This document shows, piece after piece, positions 44,021-56,323 of a stretch of DNA of 64,000 bases. The notes beneath the pieces are model-generated. The model was not told where the DNA came from, did no database searches, and saw only the letters and a list, made by a program, of their open reading frames with translations. Positions within the stretch are counted from its first letter, which is position 1. Each line of letters starts with the position of its first letter. The translations under genes and the position numbers were made by a program. Source of the DNA: Malurus cyaneus samueli (taxonomy: Eukaryota; Chordata; Aves; Passeriformes; Maluridae); contig CM019237.1 in the NCBI GenBank assembly GCA_009741485.1, forward strand, positions 44,045,724 through 44,109,723, in the 5' to 3' direction.

Positions 44021-47000
44021 GTGAGTAAGGAAAGACACAATGGCCATGCAGCGTGCCCGGGCTATTGTAGCTGGAGATTAAACTTCAAGGACCACCTTTT
44101 TCTTTGAAATCTGCTTTTTCCTTTTGACGGTGGAGAGGTGCGAGGGTGAAGCGTGACTTCCCTCCGGTTTGGTTATTCTTCACCAGCCTCAGGAACAATA
44201 ACTCCCCTGGGGGTGGCGACGGCAATGTTGCACGTCTGCTTTGGCTTGGGGGCAAATAATCCAGGGTTTTGCCACGGAGGGCTGAGCTCCGCTGGGATCC
44301 AGCTCTCTGAATGCCGGGTGAGCGGGAGGCAATTTGTGAAAAATCAGACTTATTAAAGCAGGCTGATAGCGATGGGGCTGGAATTGGGATTTCGCTGGAC
44401 TGGCTGCACTATTCCTGCCGATGGCAAGTTAGATCCACAAAGGAGGAAGGAGGGACAACAGATGAAGATGTTTGTGCCAGGTCTTTGAAGAGATGCTGTG
44501 CTAATTAAAAAAAAATAAAAACCAACACAAGATAACAAACAAATCTCATAAACTTGGTGTTTGGGAGTGATGATTATGCATATATGTTTAAAAGGTGAAT
44601 CAAGCCTCCATGATGGATTCTCCCTTTGCTTTTCCTTTGCATCTGTCAGCCTGGTTGCTCTTCCTCATGGCCTCCCTGAGAGCTGGGCAGCCCAGCACTG
44701 ACTAAGGAAGCTTTTAATAATCAATCCATAAAGGTGACATTCATATTTTAGCGCTAAGCAGGCTGTATCGTAGGCGAGACTATCTCAGCAAAGATGTCTG
44801 GACTTGGGAGTGTGATTGGCTTAGCTGGTGAGGGGACGCTACCAGTGTGCATTGCCCAAAAACTGCCTGGTTTTATTTTTCCTATGGTAATTAGTCTCAC
44901 CAAAGGGGTTTGTAACATGCAGGGTAGGTGAAAAAATTGCTTTTCTTGGTATTTAACTCTTAACATGATCTGGTAACCAAAAACGGGAGGGGGGGAGCTG
45001 AGAGGCTTTCATTAGCATCGGACAGAGACAGCATTTATAAAAACCTGCCAGACACCAAGGCTGTGAGCCTTCTCCGAGAAAGGAAGGATAGAGAAACACA
45101 GCCCAGCGAGCGTTATGGTGGCCCTGCTCAGGGTAACCCCTGCCTGGATCCCATCCTGGTTCCCCAGCTGGTTTCTGACCTTCATAGCAGCCTCCCTGGG
45201 ATTTCCACTGACCGCTGTGTTGTTGTTGGGTCCCTCCGCAGGTGAATATGCCAAGCAGTTGAAAAATGGTATTTTTGTTTTTCCATTGAGCTCTAGGGAC
45301 ACACTCATACGTCTAAAGGGGTGTAGCTGTTCTCTGTTGCAGCCTGTGTCTAGACAAGCTGGGTCTGGGGGGGCATCAGCCTCCCCGAGGATGGCAGCGG
45401 GCCAGAGCATTGCTTTCTGTGCTCCATGGGATGAGGAGATGGCTGCTGGCAGCTGGCTGTAGGGTTGGGGTTATCTTTTTCACACACAGAGACCATTTTT
45501 CTACTGGGATAGATTTGAAGGGGTGGTAAACCTGACCTCTGAGCTGGGGGCAATGGAAAGGATGGAGAAAAGGTGATGGTGAGTGGCATGGAAGAGCTAT
45601 TGCAGTAGACTGCTGCAAAAGGCAGCAGAGGGAAAATAACCTCTAGCTCCTTGGTTGGGGTGGGGGGAGCAGTAGCACTGGGGAGACTCGAGTGTGGTGG
45701 CAGACAGCATTCGAGCTGGGAATTTACAAAGAGAAGCGGCGGCGTGAAAGGGAATGGCCCATAAAGGCGACCGTCTGGACAGCTAAAGGGTCACGTCCAG
45801 AGCCGGAGCGTGACAGCCGCCAGCAAAGCGGCCACCCATCCGCCAATCCATCCTGGGCATCCCGGGAGTTCCAGCGGATGGGAAGGAGCACAAAGAAGCG
45901 CCGCACAGGAGGGCCGGCTCACCGAGGGCGATTAAGCTAATTAAATATGTATTCTCCCACCCGGGCGAAGAAGCGTGAGGGTTTTTCTTCCCCGCCACTA
46001 ATGAACGGGGAGTGGCCGACAGAGGCTGGTACCTCTTCAAAAGGCCCTTTCCCCCCTTCTAGGGGGCCTTGAAAGGATGTTTAGTTAAAGAAGGTCACAG
46101 CCAGCACCCAAGTCAATGTGTTTGGCTTTAAAGAAGGCGAGAGAGACAGTGATTTTATTTGATAAACCGCAGACCTTTCAGTCGCTGCTGATGAATGGGG
46201 TACTTGGATCTCGAGATAAAAGCTGATGTGTCTACTGCCTGTCTGCCTTAATTGCCCTGGGTTTCCTGCCTCCGCCTGCAAGAGCTCCTGACTGTCAGCT
46301 CTGCTTGCTCAGGAGCTTGCCCTCCAAAAAATACAAACGCAAATCTGGCTGAGGCTGCCAAAGAAGACCCTGGCATCAGAGGGCTCTGTGGTTTGGCTCT
46401 GAGGTGTTTTTTTGGGGAGGAGCGAAGGTGGACAGGGTAGGAGGTATTTTTTTAATGAAGAACATCCTTCCAGGGAGTCCTGGGCATGCAGCCACTTACA
46501 CACCTCTTTGGCTCGGAGGACTGTCACCCCGGGAGACCCTCGAAGGAAAGCCCCCAAGAGGAGACAGGGTAGAGCGAGGTGGAGGTCCAGCAGTGGCAGT
46601 GGAGGGTGGTTACACTGGGAAGGCTTCCCATGCCCCGCGGCAGAGCCGGGCTGCTGCAATCTCTCCGCTTGCTTCCTCAAGTTACCCGGATTTCGTCCCT
46701 GCACTGTATACGTGCGTGGGATGGACACAGTGTCGTGGGGTGGTGTCAGCCAGGCCGGGAGAGACCTGAGGTGGGGAGAGACGCTCTCATCCCCAGCAGA
46801 GGTTGCTGTGACCGCAGGAGATGGAGGAGAGGGTGAAAATACCTCTTGTGCCGAGGTACTCCCTCCTTGTCGCCTGCTGGGGCCGTGTTGTGGAGAAAGG
46901 GTTGGGGCGAGGATGGTGGGGTGCAGAGCAGGGAGGGAAGAAGGGCAGTAGAGGTTTTCCCCGATTTCGTCTGAGGTGAGAGGGGAGGAGACAACAGCCA

Positions 47001-50000
47001 AGATATGCTTGTGTCCCCCCTCTTCTCTCAGCCTGCTTTTGCTGTGCGTTTAATTTCCTCAGTCCCTTTGTTTGCAGCAGGGATTTAAATGAGGTGGGAG
47101 GTAGGATTCCATCCTGGAGTTCCCCATGTGCCAAAGCTACTCAGCCTCAGCTTCACCAGCACCAGCATAAAGCCAGGCATTCAACTGCTGGGCGCCAAGG
47201 CTGACCCACAAATCTGGGTTGCTTGTTCGAGCTGCTGAAGAGGGGCAGAGTGCTGCTGGCTGTGGGGGACAGCTTTGGTGTAGACCCAGGATGGGGATCC
47301 CTGCTCTGAGCAGGAGATAGAGCAGGCTGCTCAGGGACATGTCCGGACATTGCATCTCACAAGGATGGGGATCCCACAGCCTTGCTGTGCCCTGCCCCTG
47401 TGTTTATCCCAGTGAGCCACCACGCTACACCAGGGCTCCCCACCACATCCCCGTGGGCCACCCAGAGACCCTCCAGTGTGCCTGTGGACAGTTTTGCCTC
47501 ACTTGTTCTCCTGCATGGAGCAAGCTCAGCTCCTGCAGGGGCAAGCAGCAGCCCAGGAGGGTACCCTGTGCCTCTGCCCTCAGCTCGCGGGAGCAGACTG
47601 TCAGCCTCTCACTGGTGCCCAGCACACTCCTGTTCTCCACCACCACTTGTCCCCCAAACCAGGGATCCTTCCAGGGTGCCTGAGCCTGGAAGGATGGTCC
47701 CTCAGGTAGACCTGGGGCAAACACACTTTTGGTTGTCACTTCACCAGCCCACACCATTTTGTCCTTTGTCCCACTCCTGCACAATCCTTTGTCTCTTATT
47801 TTAATTTTGCCTCTAGAAAACCTCCATGTTTCCAGCCCCTTGTGGATGCCAGCCAACTCCCTGAGCATACTAACAGTTTGCTCCAAGCATCCTTATTCAG
47901 GTTAAATACCCTGCATTTTCCCTAAGCTGGTGTGGGAATGTCAGTGAAAGCCACACAGAGGAGGTGCACCATGGTGAGTCCATTTTCATAGTAACAGCTT
48001 TGTCATGTGGCAGAGAACTGAGGGCTGTTTCCCCCAAACCATCCTATTCCTCTGATTCTGATACCTCCTGGGATCCTGCAGCAGTGCATGGGGACCACAT
48101 TGCTTTTTGCTGACCCATCGCAGGCAGGGCAGTCAAATGGGGGCACAGATGGGAACTGTGAAGCAGTTTGGTGTCTGGCCTGCCTTTGGGATTTCTCGCT
48201 TGGGTGCTCCCTGAGTCTCTCCAGGCTCCTTAGACATAGAGGAAGGAGATGGTACCATGATGAACGTGAGCCTGGGAATGGGGGCAGGAGCTGAGCAGCC
48301 CCTGTGTGGTGTGGGATGTTGAGCAAAGGCAGGTGTGCATGCTCCAGTTTCTTCATGGAGGAGAGGAGCCACAGAAGCACATGAAGGGTTTGGGGAGGGG
48401 GTGGGGGGGAGCCAGCAAAGGGAAAGATGGTTTGGAGGGGTTTGCGGCCACAACTGGGAATTGTCTCAGAGGGCAGGAGGAATGTGGTGGCTTCTGCCTC
48501 GGGGTAGGACTGTAGTGTGGCCTTTACTGCTTGGACCTGGAGGTGAAGCTCTGCAGGGCTGAGAGGGGGCAGCTGTTGCAATGCTGGCTGAGGCTCATAG
48601 GGGCAGCATCCCATGGCAGCATCCAAGCTGGACTGGCAGCCATGGGGCCCAGTGGCAGCCACACCCCCTGGCAGGGGAAGCAAGCAGAGGTGGGTGAGTG
48701 GAACAGGAACTGCGAGGTCCCTCCTTGAAACTTCAGCTGCTCTAGAAATCTTTTCTTATGTCCTTGGTGCCTGCTAATTTCAGAGTGGAGGTGACCCCCT
48801 TTTGCACATCCCCCCTGGGCCTTCATGACTCAAAGGGCTGCAGTGAATCAGAAAAGAAATTAAATATTTTCCAAGTCTCCTGGTGTGTGCAGGTGTTGTC
48901 CCCAAAGATGCTGCATGCCCCAGTGGGGTGGAAAAGGGCTGAAGAGGGTGCTGGGGAAGGGGATGGTAACTCCGTGGGAGCTACAGGTGATGGAAATTCC
49001 TGAGCCTGAGGAGTGATGGAGATGGGGGAGCCCCAGCAGTGCACCTAAAGAGAGGTGCCCCCAAGCAACCCCTGGTGTGGGGCACCCTGGGACAGGGGCA
49101 CCCACTTCAGATGCAGCAACTGTCTGGAAGAAAACCAGCAGAGCAAGGCCTTTCTGAGCAAGTGGCTGCAGTGCTGATCACACATCAGAGCATCTGGGAG
49201 GCTTAAAGATGCACAACCCCTCCAATTTCATGCTGGGGTGCTCCAGCAAGGACAAGAGCGCCCACAATTGTGATTGCACTGTCTGCAGGTTTCTGCCCCT
49301 TAGGGCTTTAACTCCTTGCAAACTGCACGATGGCAGCCAGAAGCTGGAGCCTGATGATGGCAGCAGCAGGAGGTTGTGCTTGTGAGGTGCCTGAGGGGTG
49401 TGAGGGCTGTTGGCAGCTTTCCACAGTCTCCTGGTGTTCCTTCTTCCTGTGAAATGTGCCTGGGTGGGCAGCAGCTGTTGGCTGGGGTTGGGGTTGTGTC
49501 CTAAATCCTATAGGGCTTACGCAGCCTCCTGTGCTGAGGCCTCAGACTCCTGACCTTGTTGTCTCAGCGTTTTCTCTTCACTTTTAAAATCAGAAATCTC
49601 AGGATTGGGGAAATTCTCAGAGGCTGGGACTAGAGACACAGGCATGCTGGCACTGCATGAGCATCCTTCCCAAAATAGCCCCTGCCTGTGGCAGCCCATG
49701 CTCCACTACTTCTCTTCCCAGAGTACACATTTTAGTGACTTCGTCTCAAATATGTGGGATTATCCTGGCAAATGAAAGGCTGAACAAACCAGGTTCTTCC
49801 CTTGGAATTGATTTGCTGGAGCATCTCAGGTGGCTCCAAGCTGGGACAGCCTTCCTGGGCTAATTCCCAGTGCTGGAGGTAGTGTCCGATACAAAAGGCT
49901 GGCAGCATGCTGGCTGCTCCCAAAGATGGCGGGGAGCCGAGGGACGATTCCTGACGGCAAATTGTGCCAAAAGCCTCACAGAAGGGTCTGTAACCCGCAG

Positions 50001-50017
50001 CCCCTTTTGCTCCCCAG
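44021..50017 (+). other. CSDC2: CSDC2 intron 1 (inferred), GC-rich with homeodomain-motif clusters
   Basis: About 6 kb between the putative first exon and the coding exons. No transposon or coding exon was recognised; long minus- and plus-strand frames near 46.3-47.0 and 48.0-48.7 kb are typical GC-rich chance frames. Within otherwise GC-rich DNA, 44500-44950 and 45900-46200 hold AT-rich patches with TAATTA (44502-44507, 45938-45943), TAATTAG (44888-44894), ATGCATAT (44577-44584) and a RUNX-like AACCGCA (46165-46171). These look like enhancer candidates but are unproven. Confidence 0.4.
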
Positions 50018-50107
50018 GTCACCGGCATTCAGCCCGCACTTCTGGGCATCCTTTCTCCTGCTGCCCACCCGCCCGATCACAAAACGGAGGAGCCCGCAGA
50101 CCCCACC

Positions 50108-51079
50108 ATGTCATCGGACTCCAGCGCCCCACCGGCGGCGGTGCCACCCCTGCACTCGCCCAAGTCGCCGGTGTGGCCCACCTTCCCCTTCCAGCGGGAA
50201 GGCAGCCGCATCTGGGAGCGGGGCAACCTCCTGCTGCGGGACCTGCCCAGCCCCCTCCCCACCAAGAGGACCAGGACCTACTCGGCGTAAGTAGCTGTTC
50301 ATGCGGGTTTGGGACCGCCCGGCTGGGCCGTGATCGCCTGCAGAGCCCTTTGCACCTGGTGCATTTTGCCAGCACGGTACCCAGCATCACTGCGCACACG
50401 TGCCCAGAGTGTGTGAGCGGTGCCACGCCCTGGAGCCGTCGCGTGTTCATGGCAGAAATCTCTCCCTGTGCTGCCGCTCGGGCGAGTGCCACCAGTGAAA
50501 AATCTCCTTCCTTTTCCTTCTGTAGGACAGCGCGTGCCTCTGCTGGCCCCATCTTCAAGGGTGTCTGCAAGCAGTTCTCTCGCTCCCAGGGCCACGGGTT
50601 TATCACCCCAGAGAATGGCACAGAGGACATTTTCGTGCATGTGTCTGAGTAAGTCCCAGGGCTGCGTGGTGCTGGAAGACCCCAGGGGAGCCACACCCTC
50701 AGCATGGGGCTGGAGATTTGTGGGTTGGGATGCGGATGTCTCCATAGGGTGGAGATGGGTCTCTGCTTGTCCTGTACCCCCCATCACCTGTGGGTTTTCT
50801 TTGCAGAGGCGCAGCTGGTGGGTCAGGTGCCTTCTTTGATCCTGGGTGGTTTGGGGCAGGGGTCCATGTCTTGGCTGCGGCCCCACCATCACCACCTTTC
50901 CTTTCCTCTCCTACAGCATCGAGGGGGAGTACGTCCCGGTGGAGGGGGACGAGGTGACATACAAGGTCTGCCCCATCCCTCCCAAGAACCAGAAGTTCCA
51001 GGCAGTGGAGGTGGTCCTCACCAACCTGGTGCCCCACACGAAGCACGAGACATGGTCTGGCCAGATCATCGGCTCCTAG
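50108..51079 (+). CDS. CSDC2: Cold shock domain-containing protein C2 (PIPPin)
   Basis: Three coding exons, 50108-50286, 50526-50648 and 50917-51079, give 465 nt, 154 aa plus stop (human 153). Donors are GTAAGT and GTAAGT with good acceptors. The first ~60 residues are proline- and serine-rich and hold the conserved [14 protein letters not shown] and [12 protein letters not shown] segments. From about residue 68 follows one cold-shock domain, with GHGFI at 82-86 (RNP1-like; the first aromatic of the bacterial KGFGFI is replaced by His) and DIFVHVS at 94-100 (RNP2). The C-terminus ends [11 protein letters not shown]. In rat the protein is known as a brain-enriched RNA-binding factor that binds histone variant 3' UTRs; that role is family knowledge. 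The start is the first ATG after the acceptor at 50017 and matches the mammalian N-terminus. Confidence 0.96.
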
Positions 51080-51936
51080 GCGCCCAGGGGGACCGCCAGC
51101 CACTCAACCCCATGGAGCAACCGTGCCCGGCCGCTCGCAAGGGGTGTGGGGGGAGCCGAGGTGGCGGCGGGGCCGGGGCTGCCCCCAAACATGCAGGCGT
51201 TTGCGTTCAGTGTCTTTTATAAGGTTACGGTTTCCTTTCTCTGTGTGTGTTTGTAAGTGTCTGTCGAGGGGGACAGGGGAAGCAGAGCCCTCCCTGACCG
51301 TCCCCCTGCTCCGGGGGCAGCACCGAGCCCTACGTTCCATTCCTTACCCTGAGGCCATGGGGAACAGAGGAACCAGTTCTAGCCCCCAGCTCTCCAGCTG
51401 CACTGGGCTGAAGCAGGTGCTGAGAGCAGGAGGGAGTGGGGAGAGGCTGGGTGGCTCGGCTCATCCTCCTGAACTCCACTCCGGCAAGATGGGCACCCCA
51501 CTTGGTCCACAGTGGGACAGCAGCAGTGGGACATGCCTGGCGCAGGGACAAAACAGGATGGTGTGGGGTGGCATATCACTGTGCGGGGTCTGGGTGGCTG
51601 AGACCCATCCCCATCGCTGGCAGCTCACAGCACCCACCTGAACCACATCCCTCCATCACAAGATCTCAGGTCAGCGGTGCCACAGGGAGGTGAGTGGATT
51701 ACAGAAAGCAAAAATTTAGTTTTAAGAGGCAAACAGCTGCTGGCAGAGCACCTGGGGCACTTGGTGCTGTGCCCAGGGGGCTCCATCGGGGCACGGGGCA
51801 GGGGGCACATGGCACCTCTGTGCTCCCCACTGCTGCCGGGCAGTAACGCACTTTTCTGGCTCGGTGCTGACATGGTTTTGGGGAGACGGACACTTTCTCC
51901 TCCTCCTCTTGCCCCCCGGCCCCCCCCCCTTCCCAC

Positions 51937-51974
51937 GTGTGTGTGTGTGTGTGTGTGTGGTGTGTGGTGTGTGT
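51937..51974. repeat. (GT)n microsatellite in CSDC2 3' UTR
   Basis: Alternating GT, pure for about 22 bases and then interrupted by GG, directly after a C-rich run and an E-box-like CACGTG (51934-51939). It falls inside the 3' UTR if the CSDC2 transcript ends near 52.7 kb. Confidence 0.9.
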
Positions 51975-52629
51975 GCATGTCTGTAGCTTGCTGGGGGGTG
52001 AGGGGCTGAGGGGTCTGACCAGCTTCGGCAGGGCAAGCGCAGCCGCCTCCTCCCCAGCCCCTCCGTGTAGGCAGGGTCTCATACACAAAGCACAAACTTC
52101 GTTTTGGTCTTCTCTGCCATCCCCTGGCCAGCTGGGCTCCCACAGCCCCAGGGAGGGACAGGGCAGAGGGCACTGGGACAGGGATAACATGCACTGGGCT
52201 GGTCCTGATTCACCCCAGGGAAATGGTGTTGATGCTCCAGGAACTACCAGCATCTTAAAGGGTTCAAAGCAGGGTTTGGAACAGTGGGGTGCCACCAGGA
52301 CCCCCAAGCAGGGCAGCAGCTACTGGCACTGCTGTCACTCAGTATGGACGGAGTAGGGTATTTTTCACTGTTGCCAACCAGGATTAAGTGGGGACAGGAA
52401 CAGGGCAAGGCCGGTGCCATGCAGGACATCTGGGCCCTGCGGGTTCAGGAGGACCACCCATGTGGGTGTGGGGACTGCCCTGGGAAGTGGCCCATCTCAC
52501 TGCCAACCCAAAGCCTGGCTTTCCCAGGAGCTGGGGTAGTTGTGGCTCATGCTCCAGGCAGCCCCAGGACATGCAGTTAGCTTGGCCAAGGCAAACTGTT
52601 GGATTTTTTTTTGTTTTGTTTTGTTTTTT

Positions 52630-52635
52630 AATAAA
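52630..52635 (+). terminator. CSDC2: CSDC2 poly(A) signal (proximal)
   Basis: AATAAA about 1.55 kb after the CSDC2 stop, in a T/A-rich pocket of otherwise GC-rich sequence and followed by a GTGTTTTT-type downstream element near 52656. Confidence 0.65.
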
Positions 52636-52720
52636 TTAAAACCCTAGACTTATTGGTGTTTTTACAACTCTGGTGTGGTTTCCGCCTGTCTGACCATGTG
52701 TCAACCTTTGTAACATTGGC

Positions 52721-52726
52721 AATAAA
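52721..52726 (+). terminator. CSDC2: CSDC2 poly(A) signal (distal)
   Basis: A second AATAAA 91 bp further on, followed by TTGTCCTGTGTGCGTGTAT-like GT-rich sequence near 52770. The two signals could both be used, giving 3' UTRs of about 1.57 or 1.67 kb. Confidence 0.65.
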
Positions 52727-53412
52727 CCATTAAAAGTGACTTTCCCATGAGCCCTGCCCATCCTGACTCTTTGTCCTGTGTGCGTGTATCACAGTGAGGA
52801 CACTGGTGACTCTCTCAGGTTAAGGCCCTGGAGCACCCAGGAATTTGGACAGACATCAGAATGGACTCACCTACCTCTGCACTGCATGTCCCGGGTGGGG
52901 CTGAAGGTGCTCCACACTGTGAGCCTGGGATAGGAGCTGCTGCTCACCAGGAGGGGTCATCAGGACTGGGGCTGATCCCCCACTGCTGTGGGGACTTGGA
53001 AGTTGTCTGGCTGCCTTTCACCCCACAGAGCCCGGCACGAAGCACACACCGCCTCCAACTGATGCGTGTTGTGGCTTTAATAGGATTTAATTTTTTTTAA
53101 TATACATATCCATGTGTTTAAATATATTTCTTATTTAACAGTTGTTACCAGCCAGACAAGAGCTGCCAATCTCACACTGACATGGCTCCCTACAGCAAGA
53201 CAGTCCTGGGTGTAGGATCTGCCACATCTGCTCACTCACAACCCCAGGGAGAAGCCTCCACTTACGCTGTGGGCACTCACCATGAGAGGAGCATCATGGC
53301 AAAGCAGTCTCAGGGACAGGCATGAACTGTCCCCTAGAAGTAGGGCTCCCATCCCAGCATGCCTCGTCCCTGCCTGCAACAACACAACACAGGCAGCCAG
53401 GACTCTCGGGGG

Positions 53413-53489
53413 CGCTGCTTGAGCAGGGGTGTGGGACCAGATCTGAAAGGATCTCCACAGGTCACTTCAACCATTCCGTGGCTCTGAGA
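53413..53489 (+). mobile_element. Short CR1 3'-end fragment, sense
   Basis: CTGCTTGAGCAGGGG, GGGACCAGAT, ATCTCCACAGGTCACTTC and AACCATTCCGTGGCTCTGAG appear in the same order as the CR1 3' terminus. About 75 bp survive, with substitutions and a small insertion, and the ATTCTGTG-type tail is decayed. Confidence 0.75.
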
Positions 53490-55064
53490 CCCTGGGGCTG
53501 CCCCAGATACTTTTGATGCCATCCTCCTCATCCCTCTGGCAGGACAGGGGTCTCTAGGTGGGAGGTGCCCTCAATTAGCCCAAGCTTGGTGTAAGAAAGA
53601 GAAAGGAGCAGAGAAGGTTCCTGAACTTGATCCCACATGTGCATGGATAAGCTCCTGAGCACAGAAAGTGATGGCTGATGTCTCAATGGTCATCTCTGCC
53701 TCTGCTCTGCTTGCCCCAAAACTTCCCCCATCCTGAGCACGGGCAGAGTCTGTGCCCCACCCGGGGCAGCCTCGGGTAGAATCTACCTTTCCCTTCAAAG
53801 GTGCAAGTCACCTCAGCCCCTCAAGGCCAGGCCACTGCCCCATGCCATCACGGCAAGACCCTGCTCTTCACTGATCACTAAGCTCACTAGAGGTCCTGCT
53901 GGCTATGAGTAGATGTACAAGAAAAATAAACTCCCCACATACATCCTGATCCACAGTGAAACAGATCGGAAGGAACCAGAAAACACAATCCCCCATGAAG
54001 GCTGCAGTGGAGGGCCAAAACCCATGACCTGTGAAAAGGGTATCCTGCATACAGGCTTCTTCAACAGCTCCTCCCACAGAGAAATCTTCTCTGGGTAGAA
54101 AGAGGAATTTATGCATTTCTTGGGGTTCTCTGGACGCTGGGAAGACTGCTGTACTCATGCCCAATGTGCTGCATCAGAGATCTGATGTGTTGTAGTTAGG
54201 AGGTGTAGTCAGGTGGAGGAGACAGCACCCCACCAACACTGGTCATGCAGTATTGCTGCTCCTGTGGCCAGGCAGCTGTGCCAAGGGCCACCAGGGACTC
54301 TGCCCTGGCAATGTGGGAGCCTTGGGTCTAAGAGCACAGCACCACTGTCTCTCTCTGAGGAAGATGGTGCTGCCTTGTGTAGGTGGTGGCAGCCAGCTGA
54401 GAAACTTCTCTCTGCAGTCCAGCTGCCAGTTGGAACGGAGAGCCATGATGAGGAAAGCAGGAACAGAATAAAAAGGGGAGACAAAACAGGACCAAGAGAA
54501 GCGACAGTGCCATACTATCAGGGATTGGTGAGAAAGGTTCCTAGGGAGCAATTGGGAGAGGGTTTGCAGGAACCTCCAACTTTCTCCAGGTCCACAGACA
54601 TTAGATCTGTGTACCCTGAGGAGCTATGAGCAGGACATCTCCTTGGAGAGGATCCCTGAGCTCCTTTTGAGCACCAAGTTGTAATGAGTGCCACCACTGT
54701 GGCTGCACACCCCAATGAAACCACCAGAAATAAAAGGACAATGTGAGCGAGAAGATCAAGGGCTGAAGGAAAGATGTGAGTTTGTAACCTACAAAGGTCC
54801 AGGGAGAGGAACAGGACATACAACACCTACACCGGACATCCTGTCTCCCTAAAGGTGAGCATGTAAACTGAGTGTGTGCAATGAGATGGGGTAGAAATGC
54901 AAGCTTGGAGGGCACTGCTGAGCAGGAACCTCCATTAGCCCTATGAACCAGGGTATGGCCAGGGTTGTCCCCCTCTGAAAATGTCTCTGGCAGCAGGATG
55001 GAAAGCTGAGCTCTGGGAAAGGAAGGGGACTTGGTCTGTTATGAATGCCCTGGTAAGGTTACAT

Positions 55065-55457
55065 TTCTCTTAGGAGGGGAGACTGTGGGAGCTGGGCCTG
55101 TTTAGTCTAGAGAAGGCTGAGAGGATCTCATTAATGCATTTAAATATCTCAAAGGTGGATGCCAAGAGGATGATGCTGGGTTGTCTTTAGTGGTGCCCAC
55201 CAACAGGACATGGCCATAAACTAAAACATACGAGGTTCCACCTGACGTGAGGAAGAACCTCTTTACGTTGAGGGCGGTAGAGCACTGGAACAGGCTGCCC
55301 AGGGAAATAGTGGAGCTTCCCTCTCTGGAGACATTCAAAACCCACCTGGACACATTCCAATGTCACCTGCTCTAGGTGACCCTGCCTTGGCAGGAAGGTT
55401 GGACTAGATGATTGCCAGAAGTCCCTTCCAATCCTAACCATTCTGTGATTCTGTGTT
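55065..55457 (+). mobile_element. CR1 LINE 3' fragment, sense
   Basis: About 390 bp of the CR1 3' region in sense direction. It shows AACAGGCTGCCCAGGGAA (near 55289), GGTTGGACTAGATGATT (near 55397), CCCTTCCAATCCTAACCA and the diagnostic terminal octamer repeats ATTCTGTGATTCTGTG (55441-55456). The intact tail marks the true 3' end; the 5' side is truncated. It lies downstream of PMM1 and opposite to that gene's direction. Confidence 0.95.
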
Positions 55458-56323
55458 GCCCAGTGGACATGAGAGTGGGAAGACCACTGGAAAGCCTTCT
55501 ATGCCAAACTGTTCCATAGCATGCTCTGCATACATGAGGTGCCAGTATCCTCCAGCTGTTCCAGGCAAGGTCTGACTTGAAAACAGAGAATAATAATATA
55601 AAAAATAAACCCTAGGGGGTTTTTGTAAGCTAAAAGAAGAACTCATTTCTTCATGAACCCGAGCAAAGCTCAGAGCAGCAGCCCAGTAATGTTAAAACCA
55701 TCATTCCCAGCTCATCTGTAGGGAGGGACCAGCACACTGTGGCACTGAGGGGGAGTGGTGACCTCTTATTAGAAAGCACAGCAGTGCAACAAGCTGGGAT
55801 CGCAGCTACTCCTTCCTACCACAGGCTTGGAGCAAATGGCCTTCCTGGCCTCCTGCCTTGGGGCAGCTCCAGTGCATATCTCGAGCTTCAGCAGCCCCAG
55901 CGTCTCTGGCCACGGTGCAAGGGGCAGAGGAAGGTGAGCCACGTGTTCCCTCATGCACAAGTGTAAGGAGAAACCAAGTGGAAAAGGACAGAAGAGGAGA
56001 GGGAGCTCCAACGGACACATTTACGCTCTTTGGCCCTTTCAAAAGCATCTGCATCACTGCCCACCACAGCTGAACTGTCACAAGAGAAGTTTCTCTGGAG
56101 GCGAGGAGAGTCTGGTGCCATGACCCCCAGCCATACACAGGGAGTGCAGAGGGGCTGCTCAGCCAAGGCCCCCTCCCGCCATACACCCACACTCACGTGG
56201 TACATCCTGACCACCTCTGTCAAGTGTTTTTTTGGTCTACCCTGAGCAGATTCTTCACATGAAGGTGCTTTTCCTGGTGGGGGAAGAGGGTGGGACTGGG
56301 GCAGGGCTGCAGGGACCTGGCAG

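Larger units (their letters stand above)
52745..56323. other. Region between CSDC2 and PMM1 3' ends
   Basis: This holds the PMM1 3' UTR on the minus strand (extent unknown) and two CR1 pieces listed separately. No AATAAA on the minus strand was seen here; minus-strand ATTAAA variants occur near 53073-53090, close to the CSDC2 end, leaving a long 3' UTR possible. No other exon or RNA gene was recognised. Confidence 0.5.

Noticed and set aside
43820..44107. Plus-strand open frame across the proposed CSDC2 first exon
   Set aside because: It crosses the strong donor at 44021 and resembles no known protein; a noncoding exon fits better.
46309..47001. 230-codon minus-strand open frame in CSDC2 intron 1
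   Set aside because: Proline/serine-rich, low complexity, typical of GC-rich noncoding DNA. No homology recognised.
48003..48683. 226-codon minus-strand open frame
   Set aside because: Same reasons as the frame near 46.3 kb; no conserved motif and overlapping frames on the opposite strand.
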